Below are positions 13,344 through 16,270 of a DNA stretch of 16,270 bases, in pieces. This DNA is from JAEVZK01 sp038202925 (GTDB lineage Bacteria; Armatimonadota; Fimbriimonadia; Fimbriimonadales; Fimbriimonadaceae). Location of the stretch: assembly GCA_038202925.1 (NCBI GenBank), contig JBBREM010000054.1, forward strand, positions 1 to 16,270. Reading direction: 5' to 3'. Every line of letters begins with the position of its first letter. The stretch's first letter is position 1. The notes beneath the pieces were generated by a model, which was not told the origin of the DNA, made no database searches, and worked only from the letters and a program-made list of their open reading frames with translations. The position numbers were made by a program, and so were the translations under genes.

Positions 13344-13463
13344 CGTAACCTTCTGCTGTTAAGCAACTCAGCTTACGAAAGAGTGTCATGCCACAGGCAA
13401 AGCGTTCAGACCGATTTTTCTAAGGCCGACCAGAAAAGCCTAAGCCGTCGTAAAATAGAAAAG

Positions 13464-13751
13464 TTGAGCCAAATCGTTCTCGAACCTGAAGTCGCCGGCC
13501 CAGAAACGGGGTCGGCACGGTGGATGGTGGTGATCTACAACAATGACGTCACGCCGATCGACATCGTGATCGCCGTTCTCGTGCGCGCCACCGGCTGCGA
13601 CACCCAGGAAGCGATGATCGAGGCTTGGGAAGCGCATCACCTCGGCAAAGCGCCCGTACACTTTGCGGCGCGCGACGAATGCGACAAGGCAGCGGCGATC
13701 ATCGACAGCGTCGGCGTCAAAACGGAGGTCGCTCCCGAATGGGCCGAGTGA
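13464..13751 (+). CDS. ClpS-like adaptor protein, first of tandem pair
   Basis: The 95-residue protein fits the ClpS fold, which delivers substrates with destabilising N-terminal residues to a Clp AAA+ protease. WMVVIYNNDVTPIDIVIAVL aligns with the family's VxLxNDDYTPMEFVVxVL. Residues matching the N-degron pocket are Asn26, Asp28, Thr30 and His58 (in HHLGKA, aligned with VHxxGKA). Asn27 stands for the first Asp and Ile32 for the gatekeeper Met. The protein is truncated before the usual N-terminal extension. There is no ATG before the first strand, so I take TTG 13464, giving MSQIVLEPEV. A TAAAAT at 13451-13456 sits about seven bases upstream, so the message may be leaderless. It overlaps the second copy by 13 bases. 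Confidence 0.75.
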   Translation: MSQIVLEPEVAGPETGSARWMVVIYNNDVTPIDIVIAVLVRATGCDTQEAMIEAWEAHHLGKAPVHFAARDECDKAAAIIDSVGVKTEVAPEWAE

Positions 13752-14065
13752 TTTTGGATTGTGCGGGGACTTTCAATAGTTTGCCGGCGATCATCGAGCG
13801 CCCGGAAGTTGAGCAGCTCGACACGGGGTCTGGCGGCGAGGGTTGGATCGTCACCGTTTACAACAACGAATTCAACACCTGGCAAGAGGTGATCACCATC
13901 CTCATGGCCGCCACGGGATGCCACTTCGACGAGGCTTATCTCGAAACGTGGGAGATCGACAATCTGGGCCGCTCGGTCGTGCATCACGGAGAGGAAGAAG
14001 ACTGCCGCAGCGTGGGCCGGATCATCGCGGAGATTGGCATCCGCGTGGAAATCACCGCCGAATAA
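13739..14065 (+). CDS. Diverged ClpS-like protein, second of tandem pair
   Basis: This 108-residue paralogue of the preceding protein shares PEV...TGS...GW-V-VYNN, an ATGC-(x)2-EA segment and the NLGR/HLGK turn. The ClpS fold is therefore recognisable, but several pocket positions are changed. The NDDYTPM motif reads NNEFNTW, so Thr is replaced by Asn, Pro by Thr and the gatekeeper Met by Trp48, and the key His is Asp74 (IDNLGR). It probably does not bind classical N-degrons. The start is ATG 13739 with GGAGG at 13724-13728, ten bases upstream; GTG 13748, in GTGA overlap with the first gene's stop, is an alternative. The TPR gene on the other strand ends one base after this stop. Confidence 0.72.
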   Translation: MGRVILDCAGTFNSLPAIIERPEVEQLDTGSGGEGWIVTVYNNEFNTWQEVITILMAATGCHFDEAYLETWEIDNLGRSVVHHGEEEDCRSVGRIIAEIGIRVEITAE

Positions 14066-14066
14066 C

Positions 14067-14411
14067 TTAGCAGTACGCCGACTGTTGAATGGCCTTCTCG
14101 TGGGTCGGGTCGATCGATAGGATGTACTTCAGGTGAACGCACCCTTCCTCGTACATGCCCAGCATCATCTGCGTCATCGCGAGATCGTATCGAACGTCCA
14201 GGTTGCCCGGGCTCTCGGCGGAGAGCGTCTCGAGCGTGGCAAGTGAGGCGTCAAAATCGCCCTCAAAGCCCTGGATGAGCCCCATTTGATGGCGGGCATC
14301 GATATGCTCAGGTTGCCGCGCAAGAACGGCTTGGAAGGCCGTCTTGGCCTCGCCATAACGCCCTTCGCAGCGCAGCTCAAACCCTCGCTCGTAATCCGGA
14401 TCGACGTCCAT
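14067..14411 (-). CDS. Small tetratricopeptide-repeat protein
   Basis: The 114-residue protein consists of about three TPR units (about 5-38, 39-72, 73-106). It shows the usual pattern of G-Y/F at helix A and A....P at helix B ends: RGFELRCEGRYGEAKTAF, then HQMGLIQGFEGDFDASLATL, then YDLAMTQMMLGMYEEG. TPR proteins are scaffolds for protein contacts; the partner here is unknown. ATG 14411 is preferred because a TATACT -10-like hexamer (minus strand, 14432-14437) lies upstream and would fall inside the coding region if the in-frame ATG at 14441 were used. Neither start has a Shine-Dalgarno. It is tail to tail with the second ClpS gene, one base apart. Confidence 0.7.
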   Translation of the reverse strand: MDVDPDYERGFELRCEGRYGEAKTAFQAVLARQPEHIDARHQMGLIQGFEGDFDASLATLETLSAESPGNLDVRYDLAMTQMMLGMYEEGCVHLKYILSIDPTHEKAIQQSAYC

Positions 14412-14431
14412 AGGGGGATAACTGGATTCAG

Positions 14432-14437
14432 AGTATA
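14432..14437 (-). promoter_or_regulatory. Possible -10 element for the TPR gene
   Basis: On the - strand this reads TATACT, a close match to the sigma-70 -10 consensus, placed so that transcription would begin about 14 bases before ATG 14411. The hexamer 17 bases upstream, TTCCGA, is a weak -35. It also lies downstream of the ftsH terminator, where a new promoter would be needed. Confidence 0.3.
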
Positions 14438-14485
14438 GCATGGGGTGATATGCATCGGAACTCCCGAGAGATCACCTGCCACCGC

Positions 14486-14511
14486 AAAGAAAAAGCCCCT
14501 GGTGGGGCTTT
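14486..14511 (-). terminator. Intrinsic terminator of ftsH
   Basis: The - strand reads AAAGCCCC-ACCA-GGGGCTTT followed by TTTTCTTT. This is an 8-base-pair GC-rich stem (14492-14499 with 14504-14511), a four-base loop and a T-rich tail, starting 8 bases after the ftsH stop codon. It is a textbook rho-independent terminator. Confidence 0.9.
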
Positions 14512-14518
14512 CACTATT

Positions 14519-16270
<1,752 letters not shown>

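Noticed and set aside
13179..13463. Upstream extension of the first ClpS-like frame
   Set aside because: It runs through the start of the divergent DUF4349 gene and through intergenic DNA and has no protein-like character.

Overview
The window is GC-rich bacterial chromosome, densely packed, with almost no spacer DNA and no gene-free stretch longer than about 150 bases. An outer-membrane secretin, periplasmic-type proteins with signal peptides and a lipoprotein point to a diderm (Gram-negative-type) cell. The mixture resembles Armatimonadota of the Fimbriimonadia type: a type II secretion cluster whose platform genes look like pilMNOPQ, a Spy-like LTxxQ protein, a ligase-associated exonuclease and FtsH. 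That placement is an impression from gene content, not a search result.

Region 1 (1-257) is the 3' end of a gene that I read as a phosphodiester glycosidase (NAGPA/DUF2233) family protein. After a 151-base intergenic region with two short inverted repeats, region 2 (409-9306, + strand) is one long operon: gspG, H, I, J, K (pseudopilins), then gspL (PilM/PilN-like), gspM (PilO-like), gspC (PilP-like), gspD (secretin), and finally a Spy/CpxP-like periplasmic protein. Eight successive gsp junctions overlap by 4 to 26 bases, so translation is probably coupled. Together these genes supply the pseudopilus, the inner-membrane assembly platform and the outer-membrane channel of a type II secretion system. 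The ATPase (GspE), the polytopic platform protein (GspF) and the prepilin peptidase are not in the window and must be encoded elsewhere.

Region 3 (9343-11568, mostly - strand) starts with a hairpin between convergent genes. It holds an ABC-2 type permease without its ATPase, a small zinc-ribbon protein with an imperfect palindrome upstream, and a metallo-beta-lactamase-fold DNA exonuclease of the ligase-associated family. Divergent from the exonuclease is a YihY/BrkB membrane protein (11623-12486); a 12-base near-identical direct repeat touches both start codons.

Region 4 (12504-14411) holds a DUF4349 lipoprotein on the - strand, two tandem diverged ClpS-like adaptor genes on the + strand, and a small TPR protein on the - strand, which abuts the second ClpS gene tail to tail. 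Region 5 (14486-16270, - strand) is ftsH, open at its 5' end at the window edge, with a textbook intrinsic terminator. The two ClpS-like genes and ftsH are both linked to AAA+ proteolysis, though they are not in one operon. The most unusual point in the window is the ClpS pair, whose second member lacks residues that canonical ClpS uses to hold the N-degron.
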